Shown piece after piece: positions 1 to 7,901 of a stretch of DNA of 24,892 nucleotides. Numbering within the stretch: the first letter of the stretch is position 1; every line of letters begins with the position of its first letter. The translations under genes and the position numbers were made by a program. A model generated the notes under the pieces. It had not been told where the DNA came from, made no database searches, and worked only from the letters and a program-made list of their open reading frames with translations. This stretch comes from Chitinophagaceae bacterium (GTDB taxonomy: Bacteria; Bacteroidota; Bacteroidia; Chitinophagales; Chitinophagaceae), in NCBI GenBank assembly GCA_013205585.1, contig JABMML010000241.1:1-24892 (forward strand), read 5' to 3'.

Positions 1-183
1 AGCTGATATTAACTTAGCCGCTCCATAATTCATTTTTGAAAATGCCACTAATAATAAATTCACTGCATTGAGCATAAGTTCAATACACATAAAAACAATA
101 ATTGCATTACGACGCGTTAACACACCTATCACTCCAATGCTAAATAGCATTAAACATAAAAAGATATAATATTCTATAGGCAT
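1..183 (-). CDS. nuoK: NADH-quinone oxidoreductase subunit K (partial, 3' end cut by window edge)
   Basis: This is the small antiporter-like membrane subunit of complex I, homologous to MrpC, which helps form the proton path in the inner membrane. The 61 visible residues start [15 protein letters not shown] and contain the family pattern of helix 1, then a TRRN turn, then helix 2 with [13 protein letters not shown]. Glu35 in that helix corresponds to the conserved membrane glutamate (Glu36 in E. coli). About 40 residues, including the second conserved glutamate, lie beyond base 1. The ATG is 11 bases after the nuoJ stop, with no Shine-Dalgarno. It is the last visible gene of the nuo operon. 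Identity is secure from sequence and position. Confidence 0.93.
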   Translation of the reverse strand, partial: MPIEYYIFLCLMLFSIGVIGVLTRRNAIIVFMCIELMLNAVNLLLVAFSKMNYGAAKLISA

Positions 184-194
184 CTTACAAAAAT

Positions 195-695
195 TTATTT
201 TTTTCCAATAATAACGGCTCCCACCATCGCGCTTAAAAATAGTACACTGCTTATTTCAAAAGGGACTACATAGTCGGTAAACAATGCAACTCCCAATGGA
301 TGAATAAGCCCTATGTTTCCTTCTTTCAATAAAACATCTCTTCCTTGAAAAGAAGTATTTTGTTTTACAAGTGCAATTAATAAGGTCAAAAAACTACCTC
401 CCGCAATCACACCAATTAATTTTACCCATAGTTGTTTTTGTGGTTCTTTATCCTTTTTTACATTCATAAGCATAATCACAAATAAGAACAAGACCATAAT
501 AGCCCCCGCATATACAATAATATTAACGATGGCTAAAAATTGAGCGTTCAACAAAATATAATGTCCTGAGATCGAAAAAAATACTAGAATTAACCAAAGT
601 ACACTATGAATGGGATTCTTGCTTATTAATACCATGATTGCACTAATAATAGCAAAGGCAGATAAAGCAAAAAATAAAATTTCTAGTGTATTCAT
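195..695 (-). CDS. nuoJ: NADH-quinone oxidoreductase subunit J
   Basis: This is a membrane subunit of complex I at the junction between the quinone site and the proton-pumping arm. The 166-residue protein is hydrophobic with about five predicted membrane helices. It carries the family signature [19 protein letters not shown] at roughly residues 58-76, the region that forms the flexible pi-bulge helix in known structures, and an early [11 protein letters not shown] segment typical of NuoJ/ND6. Its length matches the family. It lies 5 bases after the nuoI stop and 11 before nuoK, so co-transcription is clear. Confidence 0.96.
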   Translation of the reverse strand: MNTLEILFFALSAFAIISAIMVLISKNPIHSVLWLILVFFSISGHYILLNAQFLAIVNIIVYAGAIMVLFLFVIMLMNVKKDKEPQKQLWVKLIGVIAGGSFLTLLIALVKQNTSFQGRDVLLKEGNIGLIHPLGVALFTDYVVPFEISSVLFLSAMVGAVIIGKK

Positions 696-700
696 ATTAT

Positions 701-1237
701 TTAAGCTTCTACTCCTTTTGCTTTAGCCAATTCAGTTGCGTTGGTTAAAGTATTAGGAATTAATAAATCGTTCTTGTCATAAATAAAACCTTTGCGTGTA
801 TAATTAGCCGGTGCAAAAGTTTCACTTAAATAAATAGCGTCTTTTGGACAAGCTTCTTCGCAGAGTCCACAAAAAATACAACGCAACATGTTAATTTCAT
901 ATTTAGCTGCATATTTTTCTTCTTTATATAAATGCTCTTCTCCTTCTTGTCTTTCAGCAGCCTCCATGGTAATAGCTTCTGCTGGGCAAGCCACTGCACA
1001 TAAACCACAGGCAGTACAATTTTCACGACCCTGTTCGTCTCTATTTAATACATGCAAACCTCTAAACACAGGACTAAACTCTCTTTTTTGTTCAGGATAC
1101 CTTACAGTAGGTTGCTTTTTAAACATGTGACTAAAAGTGATCATCATGCCTTTAATTATATTAATCAAATACAAACGCTCCCAGAATGTCATAGGTGAGC
1201 GGTTTACTGCGATTGATTTATTGGTTAATGCTTGCAT
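701..1237 (-). CDS. nuoI: NADH-quinone oxidoreductase subunit I, 2x[4Fe-4S]
   Basis: This ferredoxin-like subunit carries clusters N6a and N6b, which pass electrons from the peripheral arm towards NuoB. Two classic 4Fe-4S motifs are visible: CTACGLCAVACP (Cys74, 77, 80, 84) and CIFCGLCEEACP (Cys120, 123, 126, 130). The N-terminal stretch with WERLYLINIIKGMMITFSHMF matches the amphipathic segment that anchors NuoI to the membrane arm. The 178-residue length is normal. The ATG at 1237 is chosen because it precedes this anchor segment. A second Met at residue 16 is possible but would remove conserved-looking sequence. Spacing is 24 bases from nuoH and 5 from nuoJ. Confidence 0.97.
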   Translation of the reverse strand: MQALTNKSIAVNRSPMTFWERLYLINIIKGMMITFSHMFKKQPTVRYPEQKREFSPVFRGLHVLNRDEQGRENCTACGLCAVACPAEAITMEAAERQEGEEHLYKEEKYAAKYEINMLRCIFCGLCEEACPKDAIYLSETFAPANYTRKGFIYDKNDLLIPNTLTNATELAKAKGVEA

Positions 1238-1261
1238 GTTATATTCGTACAGTTTTTTTAA

Positions 1262-2305
1262 TTATGATTTTGATAAAATGATGGCGCCAGTGATTAACAT
1301 ATTGAATAAAGCCAGCGGTATCATTTTTTTCCAACCTAAATTCATTAATTGATCATATCTAAATCTTGGAATGGTCCAACGAATCCACATAAATAAGAAT
1401 ACAAATAATACAATTTTAATAAGCAAGGTACCTACTCCAATGATGGCTGCTATATTAGGCGCCACTGTTGTTTCGTCAAAGAAAGGCAAATCATAACCGC
1501 CAAAATACATAGAGGCCATAATAGCGCTACTCATAATCATATTCACATATTCCGCAAATAAATAGAATCCTAATTTCATTGAAGAATATTCTTGGTGATA
1601 GCCAAAGTTTAATTCATTCTCTGCTTCTGGTAAATCGAAGGGCGTACGATTACATTCCGCCATTGCACAAATAAAGAAAATTAAAAAACCCAAAGGCTGA
1701 TAAACTACATTCCACCAATGTCCTGCTGCCTGATCTGCAACAATAGTTTTTAAACTTAGTGTACCTGTTGACATTAATAAAGCAATTAAGGCAAGTCCCA
1801 TGGCAATTTCATAGCTAATGGCTTGAGAGGCTGCTCTTAAAGCAGACATCAAAGAAAATTTATTATTGGATGCCCAACCTCCAATCATAATACCATATAC
1901 CCCCATACTCACTACTGCAAATACATACAATAAACCAATATTAATATCAGCCACTTGCAATTCAATCGTTCTTCCAAATAAATGTATTTCAGTGCCCCAT
2001 GGTATTACCGCAGAGGTCATCAAACTTGCTGTCATGGCTAATCCTGGACCTAGAATAAATAACCACTTACTAGCAGAAGTGGGAATAATTTCTTCTTTCA
2101 TGATTAATTTCAAACCATCTGCAAGAGGTTGTAATAAACCAAAAGGGCCTGCTCTATTCGGGCCTGGTCGGTCTTGTAAAATGGCAGCTACTTTTCTTTC
2201 GCCAAATGTGGTATATAAAGTAATCAATAAGGTGGTAAGCACAATAATGACAATCAAAATTAATTTCTCAATAATTATAGCCCAATCCAATGCGAGTAGT
2301 GTCAT
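1262..2305 (-). CDS. nuoH: NADH-quinone oxidoreductase subunit H
   Basis: This is the membrane subunit that forms most of the quinone-binding chamber with NuoB and NuoD. The 347-residue protein has about eight hydrophobic helices. Family motifs are clear: FGERKVAAILQDRPGPNRAG at residues 35-53, SLMSALRAASQAISYEIAMG at 151-170 with the conserved glutamate of ISYE, and AECNRTPFDLPEAENEL at 216-232 with the acidic residues of the loop near the quinone site. The next segment, GYHQEYSSMKLGFYLFAEY, is also typical. It lies 11 bases after the nuoG stop. Nothing suggests damage. Confidence 0.97.
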   Translation of the reverse strand: MTLLALDWAIIIEKLILIVIIVLTTLLITLYTTFGERKVAAILQDRPGPNRAGPFGLLQPLADGLKLIMKEEIIPTSASKWLFILGPGLAMTASLMTSAVIPWGTEIHLFGRTIELQVADINIGLLYVFAVVSMGVYGIMIGGWASNNKFSLMSALRAASQAISYEIAMGLALIALLMSTGTLSLKTIVADQAAGHWWNVVYQPLGFLIFFICAMAECNRTPFDLPEAENELNFGYHQEYSSMKLGFYLFAEYVNMIMSSAIMASMYFGGYDLPFFDETTVAPNIAAIIGVGTLLIKIVLFVFLFMWIRWTIPRFRYDQLMNLGWKKMIPLALFNMLITGAIILSKS

Positions 2306-2316
2306 ACTTTTTTGTA

Positions 2317-3441
2317 TTAGGCTTTTGTAGAATTATTGTTAAAAGTATTTCCATGAGAAGGACCCTCTATTTCACTCAAACGAACAGAAGGTAGGTTCAC
2401 TTCGCTTTCATTATGAATATCCATTAATAAATGCGGCGCTCTTCCATCATTCACTGCTTTAAATATTTCTGTTGGTAGGGTGGTGCCTATATTGCCAGCA
2501 TAATGCCCTTGCGCAATCACTGATTGCCTGCTTATTGCACGCGGACCTTCTATCACCCAATCATTGGTATGTTTTTTATCAAAACGACAAGTATTACATA
2601 TCCATCCTGGCTTTCCATCAGGTGTGTCTTCAATTTCACCCCACTCGTCCTTGCGTGCAGTCACTCTAAACACTTCGTCTCCTCTATTCCATAAAGTTAC
2701 TCGGCCAGAACAAGTTGGACAATTGCGATGAGCATCCATGGGTTTTAAAAACCAAACTCTATTTTTAAAACGGAATGTTTTATCTGTTAAAGCGCCCACT
2801 GGACAAACATCAATTACATTACCTATAAATTCATTGTCCAAACTCTTTTCAATATGGGTAGCAATTTCAGTATGGTCTCCTCTATCTAAAATTCCGTGTT
2901 CTCTTTTATTGGTTAATTGGTCGGCAATAAATACACAACGGTAACATAAAATGCAACGCGTCATATGAAGTTGTATATACTTACCTAAATCGTGCTTTTT
3001 AAAACTGCGTCTTTGAAACTCATATCTAGTGTCTGCTTTGCCGTGTTCAAAACTTAAATCTTGTAAATGACATTCTCCTGCCTGATCACATATAGGACAG
3101 TCTAAAGGATGATTTAATAATAAAAATTCTACCACAGCTGCTCTTGCATCAATTACTTTTTCACTGGTAATATTTTTTACTTCCATACCATCCATCACTG
3201 TTGTTCGACATGAAGCCACTAATTTAGGCATGGGGCGAGGGTCTTTTTCAGAACCTTTGGATACTTCTACTAAACAAGTACGGCACTTACCACCAGTTCC
3301 TTCCAACTTGCTATAATAGCACATAGCTGGCGGCGCTACTGCTCCTCCAATTTGTCGAGCTGCTTGCAATATAGTAGTGCCCGCTGGTACTTCAATGGTA
3401 ATGTTGTCTACTGTTACTTTAAATAATGTTTGTTCACTCAT
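2317..3441 (-). CDS. nuoG: NADH-quinone oxidoreductase subunit G, short form
   Basis: This is the iron-sulfur subunit of the NADH-oxidising arm. With the ATG at 3441 the protein has 374 residues. A TTG four codons upstream also keeps the frame, but the ATG gives MSEQTLFKVT, which runs straight into the ferredoxin fold. Ligands seen: [2Fe-2S] Cys41, 53, 56, 78; His111/Cys115/Cys118/Cys124 (HPLDCPICDQAGEC) for N5; Cys163, 166, 170 and Cys213 (CPVGAL) for N4. After that come CPTC (241-244) and CNTC (282-285), and the protein ends about 90 residues later. The large molybdopterin-oxidoreductase-like domain of E. coli NuoG is absent. Short NuoG is known in Bacteroidota, so this is lineage-typical and not a truncation. 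The gap to nuoF is 14 bases. Confidence 0.95.
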   Translation of the reverse strand: MSEQTLFKVTVDNITIEVPAGTTILQAARQIGGAVAPPAMCYYSKLEGTGGKCRTCLVEVSKGSEKDPRPMPKLVASCRTTVMDGMEVKNITSEKVIDARAAVVEFLLLNHPLDCPICDQAGECHLQDLSFEHGKADTRYEFQRRSFKKHDLGKYIQLHMTRCILCYRCVFIADQLTNKREHGILDRGDHTEIATHIEKSLDNEFIGNVIDVCPVGALTDKTFRFKNRVWFLKPMDAHRNCPTCSGRVTLWNRGDEVFRVTARKDEWGEIEDTPDGKPGWICNTCRFDKKHTNDWVIEGPRAISRQSVIAQGHYAGNIGTTLPTEIFKAVNDGRAPHLLMDIHNESEVNLPSVRLSEIEGPSHGNTFNNNSTKA

Positions 3442-3455
3442 AGTTTTACGCAATG

Positions 3456-4808
3456 TTATGCAGGCACATGGATAGGGTCTGCATAGTGTTGTAAACCAAA
3501 ATTACTTGTTTGTGATAGTTCTCTATTTTGGATATGCCATTCAAATTCATCACGGAAATGTCTAATAGCGGCTGCTACGGGCCAAGCGGCTGCATCTCCT
3601 AAAGGACAAATAGTATTGCCCTCAATTTTTCTTTGAATGTCCCACAATAAATCTATATCACTTGATTCACCTTTTCCTAATTCTATTTTTTGTAATATTT
3701 TTTCCATCCATCCAGTGCCTTCTCTACATGGCGAACATTGTCCACAACTTTCATGTCTGTAAAAACGCGCCAAGGTTAAAGTATTTTTTACAATACATTG
3801 GTCTTCGTCTAAAACAATAAAACCACCAGAGCCCATCATGGAGCCTGTAGCAAAACCGCCGTCGCTTAAACTTTCATAGTTCATATAACGCGTTTCACCC
3901 TTGGCTGTTTTTAATAAAAGATTCGCAGGCAAAATAGGCACAGAGGAACCACCTGGAATACAAGCTTTTAATTTTTTGCCACCAGCAATACCTCCACAAT
4001 ATTCATCGCTGTATATAAAATCTTCTACAGAAATAGTCATATCAATTTCATAAACCCCTGGCTTATTAATATTACCGCAAGCAGAAATTAATTTAGTACC
4101 TGTAGAACGGCCCACCCCAATTTTTGCATATTCCACGCCACCCATTTTAATAATAGGCACTACGGCTGCTAAAGTTTCTACATTGTTCACTACAGTGGGA
4201 CGCATCCATAATCCTTGAATGGCAGGAAATGGAGGTTTGATACGAGGATTCCCTCTTTTACCTTCCAATGATTCTATCAGTGCCGTTTCCTCTCCACAGA
4301 TATACGCACCTGCACCGCGGTGCACATGCACCATACAATCAAAACCAGTACCTAAAATATTTTTTCCTAGCCAACCATTTTTAGTGGCTTCTACAATAGC
4401 ATCTTCTAAAATGTCAGCAACCCATGCATACTCACCTCTTATGTATATATAAGTATCGTTCGATCCTAATGCAAAAGATGATATAAGTAAGCCTTCTAAT
4501 AATAAATGTGGTAAGAATTCCATTAAGTACCTATCCTTAAAAGTACCAGGCTCACTTTCATCTGCATTACATACCAAGTGACGTGGCACTCCTTCTGGCT
4601 TTGCAATAAAACTCCATTTCATGCCTGCAGGAAAACCAGCTCCTCCTCTTCCACGAAGTCCGCTTTTCTTTACTTCTTCTACAATGGCTTCAATGGACAT
4701 TTCTTTCAACGCTTTCTCAGCAGCTGTATATCCTCCCTCACGACGATAAACATCATAAGTACGAATACCTGGTACATTTGCTTTTTCTAATAATAATTTT
4801 ACACCCAT
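3456..4808 (-). CDS. nuoF: NADH-quinone oxidoreductase subunit F (FMN and NADH site)
   Basis: This subunit oxidises NADH, holds FMN and carries cluster N3. The 450-residue protein shows the glycine-rich nucleotide site GLRGRGGAGFPAGMKW (50-65), CNADESEPGTFKDR (80-93), and ETALIESLEGKRGNPRIKPP (174-193). The N3 ligands are Cys355, 358, 361 (ESCGQCSPCREGTGWM) and Cys401 (ICPLGDAAAW). Its length is that of the family. The ATG directly abuts a five-copy 14-base repeat in the nuoE-nuoF spacer, which gives it a purine-rich, probably unstructured leader in place of a Shine-Dalgarno. Confidence 0.97.
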   Translation of the reverse strand: MGVKLLLEKANVPGIRTYDVYRREGGYTAAEKALKEMSIEAIVEEVKKSGLRGRGGAGFPAGMKWSFIAKPEGVPRHLVCNADESEPGTFKDRYLMEFLPHLLLEGLLISSFALGSNDTYIYIRGEYAWVADILEDAIVEATKNGWLGKNILGTGFDCMVHVHRGAGAYICGEETALIESLEGKRGNPRIKPPFPAIQGLWMRPTVVNNVETLAAVVPIIKMGGVEYAKIGVGRSTGTKLISACGNINKPGVYEIDMTISVEDFIYSDEYCGGIAGGKKLKACIPGGSSVPILPANLLLKTAKGETRYMNYESLSDGGFATGSMMGSGGFIVLDEDQCIVKNTLTLARFYRHESCGQCSPCREGTGWMEKILQKIELGKGESSDIDLLWDIQRKIEGNTICPLGDAAAWPVAAAIRHFRDEFEWHIQNRELSQTSNFGLQHYADPIHVPA

Positions 4809-4877
4809 TGTTTCTTCTTTATTGTTTCTTCTTAATTGTTTCTTCTTAATTATTTCTTCTTTATCTTTTCTTCTTTA
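4808..4877 (-). repeat. Five tandem copies of a 14-base unit in the nuoE-nuoF spacer
   Basis: Read on the plus strand, five consecutive 14-base units begin at 4808, 4822, 4836, 4850 and 4864. Units two and three are identical (ttgtttcttcttaa). The others differ at one to three positions. On the transcribed strand the array is purine-rich (AAGAAGAAA cores), and its last copy runs into the nuoF ATG. The spacer is 89 bases, against 5-49 for the nuo spacers without repeats. The array has stop codons in several frames and does not look coding. Confidence 0.95.
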
Positions 4878-4897
4878 TCTTCTCTACGTCCGCTCAT
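4850..4897 (-). other. Possible 15-codon ORF directly after the nuoE stop
   Basis: The nuoE stop TAA (4900-4898) is immediately followed by ATG (4897-4895). This opens a frame reading MSGRREDKEEKIKKK, ending at TAA 4852-4850 inside the repeat array. It is highly charged and partly built from the repeat itself. A stop directly followed by ATG would allow reinitiation by ribosomes finishing nuoE and could deliver ribosomes closer to nuoF. It could equally be chance, and no homology is recognised. Confidence 0.25.
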
Positions 4898-5401
4898 TTA
4901 ATTTAGTGCAACTACTTGCATTCTATATTCTTCAATAATGGCATCTACTTTTTCCTTGGTCAAATGTTCTCTATAAATTTTTCCCACTTGCATCATTGGC
5001 GCATAGCCACAAGCCCCTAAACATTCTACCAACTTCAAAGTAAAAATGCCATCCTTGGTGGTTTCTCCTGGTTTAATATCTAATTGCTTTTGAATATAGG
5101 CAATGATATTGTCTGAACCGCTAATCATACATGGACCCGTTTGACATACTTCAAATACAAACTTTCCTACAGGCTTCAAATTATACATGCTGTAAAAAGT
5201 AGCTACTTCATATACTTCAATAGGTTCAATTTTTAATAGGCTTGCTACATAATCCATGGCCTCTGTAGGCAACCAGCCTCCAAAACTATCCTGCGCTAAA
5301 TTCAATGCCGGAAGCAGTGCACTTTTTTGTTTCCCTTCTGGATAATGAGCCACCAAGCGTTTAAACTCGGTCATTTGTTCATTATTAAATTGAAGACTCA
5401 T
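4898..5401 (-). CDS. nuoE: NADH-quinone oxidoreductase subunit E (24 kDa type, [2Fe-2S])
   Basis: This thioredoxin-fold subunit holds cluster N1a next to the NuoF flavin. The 167 residues include the helical N-terminal part with EVYEVATFYSMYNLKPVGK (62-80), then the four ligands Cys86 and Cys91 (EVCQTGPC) and Cys127 and Cys131 (VECLGACGYAPMMQV). The spacings (5, 36 and 4 residues) agree with E. coli NuoE. The length is normal. It is flanked by both repeat-bearing spacers of the operon. Confidence 0.97.
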   Translation of the reverse strand: MSLQFNNEQMTEFKRLVAHYPEGKQKSALLPALNLAQDSFGGWLPTEAMDYVASLLKIEPIEVYEVATFYSMYNLKPVGKFVFEVCQTGPCMISGSDNIIAYIQKQLDIKPGETTKDGIFTLKLVECLGACGYAPMMQVGKIYREHLTKEKVDAIIEEYRMQVVALN

Positions 5402-5433
5402 ATACTTATTTCGTTTTTCTCAATAATTATTTT

Positions 5434-5475
5434 CTACGCATCCCAAAAGCTACGCATCCCAAAGGCTACGCATCC
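5434..5475 (-). repeat. 16-base tandem repeat (2.6 copies) over the nuoD stop codon
   Basis: Plus-strand units start at 5434, 5450 and 5466: two full 16-base copies (ctacgcatcccaaaag, ctacgcatcccaaagg) and a 10-base partial copy that is the actual 3' end of nuoD. On the coding strand each copy contains GGATGCGTAG, so the last codons and stop of nuoD have been copied twice into the spacer. The period is not a multiple of three. The nuoD-nuoE spacer is 64 bases as a result, and the last copy opens a tiny frame ATG CGT AGA AAA TAA. Confidence 0.93.
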
Positions 5476-6692
5476 AACTCGCCTGCAATCAAATTCAAGC
5501 TACTCAATGTTACCACCGCATCACTTAACATGCCTCCTTTAATCAATTCCTCAAAGGCTTGATAGTAAATAAAACAAGGTCTTCTAAAATGTAATCTGAA
5601 AGGCGTGCGTCCACCATCACTAACTAAATAAAAACCTAATTCTCCATTGCCTCCTTCTACTGCACTATATATTTGACCTTTGGGTAAATCAATTTCGCCC
5701 ATGATAATTTTAAAATGCCAGATTAAAGCTTCCATCTTGGTATACACATCTTCTTTCTTAGGCAAATAATATTCAGGTACATCGGCATGGTATACTTCCG
5801 CATCTGTTCCTTTAAACTCTTGTATTTTTTGATACGCTTGTTTGATAATAGAAATGCTTTCATACATTTCTGCATTGCGCACTAAAAAACGGTCATAGTT
5901 ATCGCCAGTGGTACCTACCGGTACTTTAAAATCAAAATCTTGATAGCTGCTATAAGGTTGTTGCAGGCGCACATCGTAGTCAACACCTGCGGCTCTTAAA
6001 TTAGGCCCTGTAAAACCATAGTTCAAGGCACGCTCAGCACTAATACCACCTGTTCCTTTGGTACGCTCCATGAAAATTCTATTGCGTGCAAATAAGTTTT
6101 CAAATTCTTTTAAGACTTTAGGATACTCGTCTAAGAATTTCTCGAGTTTCGTAAACGCTGTATTTGTAAAATTCCTTTCAAAGCCACCAATGCGGCCAAT
6201 ATTAGTAGTAAGACGGGACCCACATACTTCTTCATATATTTCATAAATTAATTCACGGTATTGCATCACATATAAAAACCCTGTATACGCTCCTGTATCC
6301 ACACCCACAATTGAATTACAAATTAAATGATCCGATATACGGGCAAGCTCCATGATAATCACACGCAAATAATCGACACGTTTTGGCAGATCTAATTTCA
6401 AGAAACGCTCGCAGGTAATATGCCAGCCCATATTATTAATAGGACTACTGCAATAGTTTAGACGATCGGTAATAGGTGTAATTTGGTATAAAGGACGACG
6501 CTCTGCTAATTTTTCAAAAGCGCGGTGAATATAGCCAACCGTTTGTTCTGTAGATACGACACGCTCTCCATCCACTTCCATAATATTTTGAAATACCCCA
6601 TGCGTTGCCGGATGGGTGGGCCCAATATTTAAAGTAGTCGTTGTTTTTTCAATCGACCCTTTAGGTAATGTTATATTAGTTTGATGTTCCAT
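5466..6692 (-). CDS. nuoD: NADH-quinone oxidoreductase subunit D (49 kDa type)
   Basis: This peripheral-arm subunit forms the quinone-reduction site with NuoB and is related to the large subunit of NiFe hydrogenases. The 408-residue protein has the N-terminal signature NIGPTHPATHGVFQ (22-35). His31 and Tyr80 (in TDRLNYCSS) are spaced 49 residues apart, as are the two quinone-headgroup residues of Thermus Nqo4. Later segments (ICNSIVGVDTGAYTG, IGRIGGFERNF, ERTKGTGGIS, RPCFIYYQAFEELIKGGML) are also typical. It is separate from nuoC, unlike the fused NuoCD of E. coli. The end of the gene lies in a short tandem repeat. Confidence 0.97.
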   Translation of the reverse strand: MEHQTNITLPKGSIEKTTTTLNIGPTHPATHGVFQNIMEVDGERVVSTEQTVGYIHRAFEKLAERRPLYQITPITDRLNYCSSPINNMGWHITCERFLKLDLPKRVDYLRVIIMELARISDHLICNSIVGVDTGAYTGFLYVMQYRELIYEIYEEVCGSRLTTNIGRIGGFERNFTNTAFTKLEKFLDEYPKVLKEFENLFARNRIFMERTKGTGGISAERALNYGFTGPNLRAAGVDYDVRLQQPYSSYQDFDFKVPVGTTGDNYDRFLVRNAEMYESISIIKQAYQKIQEFKGTDAEVYHADVPEYYLPKKEDVYTKMEALIWHFKIIMGEIDLPKGQIYSAVEGGNGELGFYLVSDGGRTPFRLHFRRPCFIYYQAFEELIKGGMLSDAVVTLSSLNLIAGELDA

Positions 6693-6741
6693 TCTATTTT
6701 TTATTGCGCCTGTACTTTTTTAATTCACTCTATTTATTCAC

Positions 6742-7248
6742 CTACCCTCTTCCAAACATTTCATCATCTTTATCAATACGCGTTTGATCTTCTAGTGGAT
6801 ACTCTTTTCTTAAAGGAAAATAATCCATTTCATCTACATTCAAAATGCGTTTTAAATTTGGATGTCCTATAAAATTGACCCCAAAAAAATCATAGGTTTC
6901 ACGCTCCATCCAATTAGCCGATTCAAATAATTTACTAGCGGTAAATACAGCTGTTTCATCAATGGATGTAGTAACTGAATAACGCAAACGAATATTTTCT
7001 GAAAAATTATGTAAATGATATACCACCACCAATTCCGCACCTATATTATCGGGATAATTCACCCCACATAAATCGGTTAAAAAAGTAAAACCTAAACTAG
7101 GTTCCTCATATAAATACTGAAGTATTTTTAAATTGATTTCTTTGGAAGATTCAAAAGATAAAATACCGGACGCCGTCGAGAAATTCAAAACTTGATCTCC
7201 AAATTTTTCTATTAAATTATTTTGTATTATCTCGTTGCTTAATACCAT
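6742..7248 (-). CDS. nuoC: NADH-quinone oxidoreductase subunit C (30 kDa type)
   Basis: This is a structural subunit of the peripheral arm that packs against NuoD. The 168 residues contain the family signature ERETYDFFGVNFIGHPNLKR (115-134) followed by RIL and the PLRKEYPLED ending (145-154). The LTDLCGVNYPD segment (58-68) matches the earlier family block. The gene is a stand-alone nuoC with a 49-base gap to nuoD and 39 bases after nuoB. No Shine-Dalgarno is visible. Confidence 0.95.
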   Translation of the reverse strand: MVLSNEIIQNNLIEKFGDQVLNFSTASGILSFESSKEINLKILQYLYEEPSLGFTFLTDLCGVNYPDNIGAELVVVYHLHNFSENIRLRYSVTTSIDETAVFTASKLFESANWMERETYDFFGVNFIGHPNLKRILNVDEMDYFPLRKEYPLEDQTRIDKDDEMFGRG

Positions 7249-7287
7249 TTTTATTCAAAAATTTTATGCTCTATATTTTTATTAGAT

Positions 7288-7875
7288 TTATTGAATGCCG
7301 TAGCTATTTAATAAGTCACTGTATTTTTCACTATTTCTTCTGCGAATACTTTCTTGCCCCACTAAGTCTTGAATTTTCATAAAACCATCAATGATGGCTT
7401 CTGGTCTTGGAGGACAACCAGGTACATATACATCCACTGGAATGACTTGATCAATTCCTTGTAGTACACTATAAGTATCAAAGATGCCACCGCTTGAAGC
7501 GCAGGCCCCTACTGCTATTACCCAGCGCGGCTCGGCCATTTGTAAATACACTTGTCTTAAAACGGGTGCCATTTTTTTAGCAATGGTGCCCATGACCATT
7601 AATAAGTCGCATTGACGTGGAGAGAACCCTACACGCTCAGAACCAAAACGAGATAAATCATAATGTGATGCCATGGTGGCCATAAATTCAATACCACAAC
7701 AAGAAGTGGCAAAAGGTAAAGGCCATAAAGAATTTTTTCTGGCAAGTCCTACCACTGAACTTAGCTGTGTTGCAAAAAAGCCATCGCCAGGAACACCATC
7801 GGGTGCTTTGCCCATAGAAATGGCATCTGAAATTTCAGCTTCTTTAGGATTTAAATTAAAACGTACAGGACGCAT
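7288..7875 (-). CDS. nuoB: NADH-quinone oxidoreductase subunit B (PSST, cluster N2)
   Basis: This subunit carries the terminal [4Fe-4S] cluster N2 that reduces quinone. The 195 residues show the unusual adjacent cysteine pair Cys59-Cys60 (FATSCCGIEFMA), then Cys125 (VGACASSGG) and Cys154 (VPGCPPRPEA), the full ligand set. The RQCDLLMVMGTI segment (87-98) is also conserved. The length is within the usual range. It lies 26 bases after nuoA and 39 before nuoC. Confidence 0.97.
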   Translation of the reverse strand: MRPVRFNLNPKEAEISDAISMGKAPDGVPGDGFFATQLSSVVGLARKNSLWPLPFATSCCGIEFMATMASHYDLSRFGSERVGFSPRQCDLLMVMGTIAKKMAPVLRQVYLQMAEPRWVIAVGACASSGGIFDTYSVLQGIDQVIPVDVYVPGCPPRPEAIIDGFMKIQDLVGQESIRRRNSEKYSDLLNSYGIQ

Positions 7876-7901
7876 ATTGTTAATGCTTTATTTTTTAATA
7901 A

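Noticed and set aside
888..1130. Plus-strand open frames across the nuo genes (for example 888-1130, 1866-2330, 4219-4452)
   Set aside because: They lie wholly opposite conserved complex I genes, show no protein family features, and are explained as shadows of the true frames.
3442..3453. TTG start four codons upstream of the nuoG ATG
   Set aside because: It adds only four residues, lies almost on the nuoF stop, and the ATG at 3441 gives a normal NuoG N-terminus.
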